Below, piece by piece: positions 63,756 through 64,000 of a stretch of 64,000 bases of DNA (the stretch's first letter is position 1; each line of letters begins with the position of its first letter). The translations under genes were made by a program, and so were the position numbers. Below the pieces are notes generated by a model. That model was given only the letters and a program-made list of their open reading frames with translations, did no database searches and was not told where the DNA came from. The DNA lies in the NCBI GenBank assembly GCA_028707275.1, contig JAQTUP010000001.1, forward strand, positions 124,001-188,000. Reading direction: 5' to 3'. Source of the DNA: Gallionella sp. (GTDB lineage Bacteria > Pseudomonadota > Gammaproteobacteria > Burkholderiales > Gallionellaceae).

Positions 63756-64000
63756 GCAAAACCCCTTGCCCGGTCAGCTTCCGGTAAAACGCCTGACTCT
63801 GGGAAAATTCTTACCGCGCGCCGACACATGGATCATGCAGGGCTCCCCAGTGAACAACCCGGTTTGGTTGTTATTAACTGAGCCGATTATCTGCCTATCG
63901 TTGCCCGGCTCAAAGTCAGCACTGTCTGATTCTTAACAGGCACAGGCTGACCTCAATATAGGATGATTCCTAAGAAGGGTGAAGCAGGAGGGTCAGCCGT
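63756..64000. other. Upstream region at right edge
   Basis: About 245 bp upstream of the CHASE-GGDEF-EAL gene. No ORF with family signal; the 60-codon plus-strand reading is not convincing. It probably holds the promoter of the minus-strand c-di-GMP cluster, but no clear hexamers were recognised. Confidence 0.3.

Overview
The window looks like a chromosomal segment of a betaproteobacterium. My best guess is a Gallionella/Sideroxydans-type or other Nitrosomonadales-like organism. This is inferred from protein flavour, from gene neighbourhoods (overlapping ispD-ispF-tsaB, rimI next to a family-4 uracil-DNA glycosylase, rlmJ next to uvrC) and from betaproteobacterial-style palindromic intergenic repeats. 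No 16S rRNA, tRNA, CRISPR array or complete insertion sequence was seen. Gene density is high and most genes lie on the minus strand.

Layout. 0-8 kb: the 5' end of uvrC, rlmJ, two small paralogous zinc-ribbon genes, a ferritin-like DUF455 gene overlapping rep helicase, a DUF3820 gene and a secreted VIT/VWA/TPR/DUF2135 protein. 8-19.3 kb: one minus-strand operon with the gene set of a Wsp surface-sensing chemosensory system (CheW, CheR-TPR, CheW, MCP, CheA-REC, CheB). The slot of the diguanylate cyclase WspR is taken by a REC-GAF-PAS-GAF protein with a degenerate GGDEF and an intact EAL domain. 19.7-26.6 kb: a Tas-like aldo/keto reductase and a three-gene heavy-metal RND efflux operon. 27-34.7 kb: typA, then a very large SARP/BTAD regulator divergent from a secreted metallophosphoesterase, with repeated ATTCAAC-type motifs between them. 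35-38 kb: phrB photolyase, udg4, rimI, then a mosaic of palindromic repeats.

38.6-47.1 kb is a signalling block between rimI and tsaB. It holds an ABM-domain protein, a stand-alone B12-binding protein with the Wx9EH motif of CarH-type photoreceptors, a translationally coupled GGDEF protein, a REC-GGDEF response regulator and a 1710-residue hybrid histidine kinase. 47.2-49 kb: tsaB-ispF-ispD. 49.2-53.6 kb: a cytochrome c and mfd on the opposite strand, bounded by inverted copies of one repeat, which suggests a local inversion. 53.7-63.8 kb: a nitroreductase and a second c-di-GMP cluster, with two GGDEF-EAL proteins whose C-terminal halves are near-identical on either side of a CheB-CheR-PAS fusion.

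The main theme is c-di-GMP: five proteins with GGDEF and/or EAL domains, several wired to receiver, chemosensory or cobalamin inputs. A second theme is DNA repair (uvrC, rep, phrB, udg, mfd). The most novel-looking units are the B12 photoreceptor/diguanylate cyclase cassette, the Wsp-like operon with a predicted phosphodiesterase output, and the SARP regulator/metallophosphoesterase pair with its repeated operator-like motifs.
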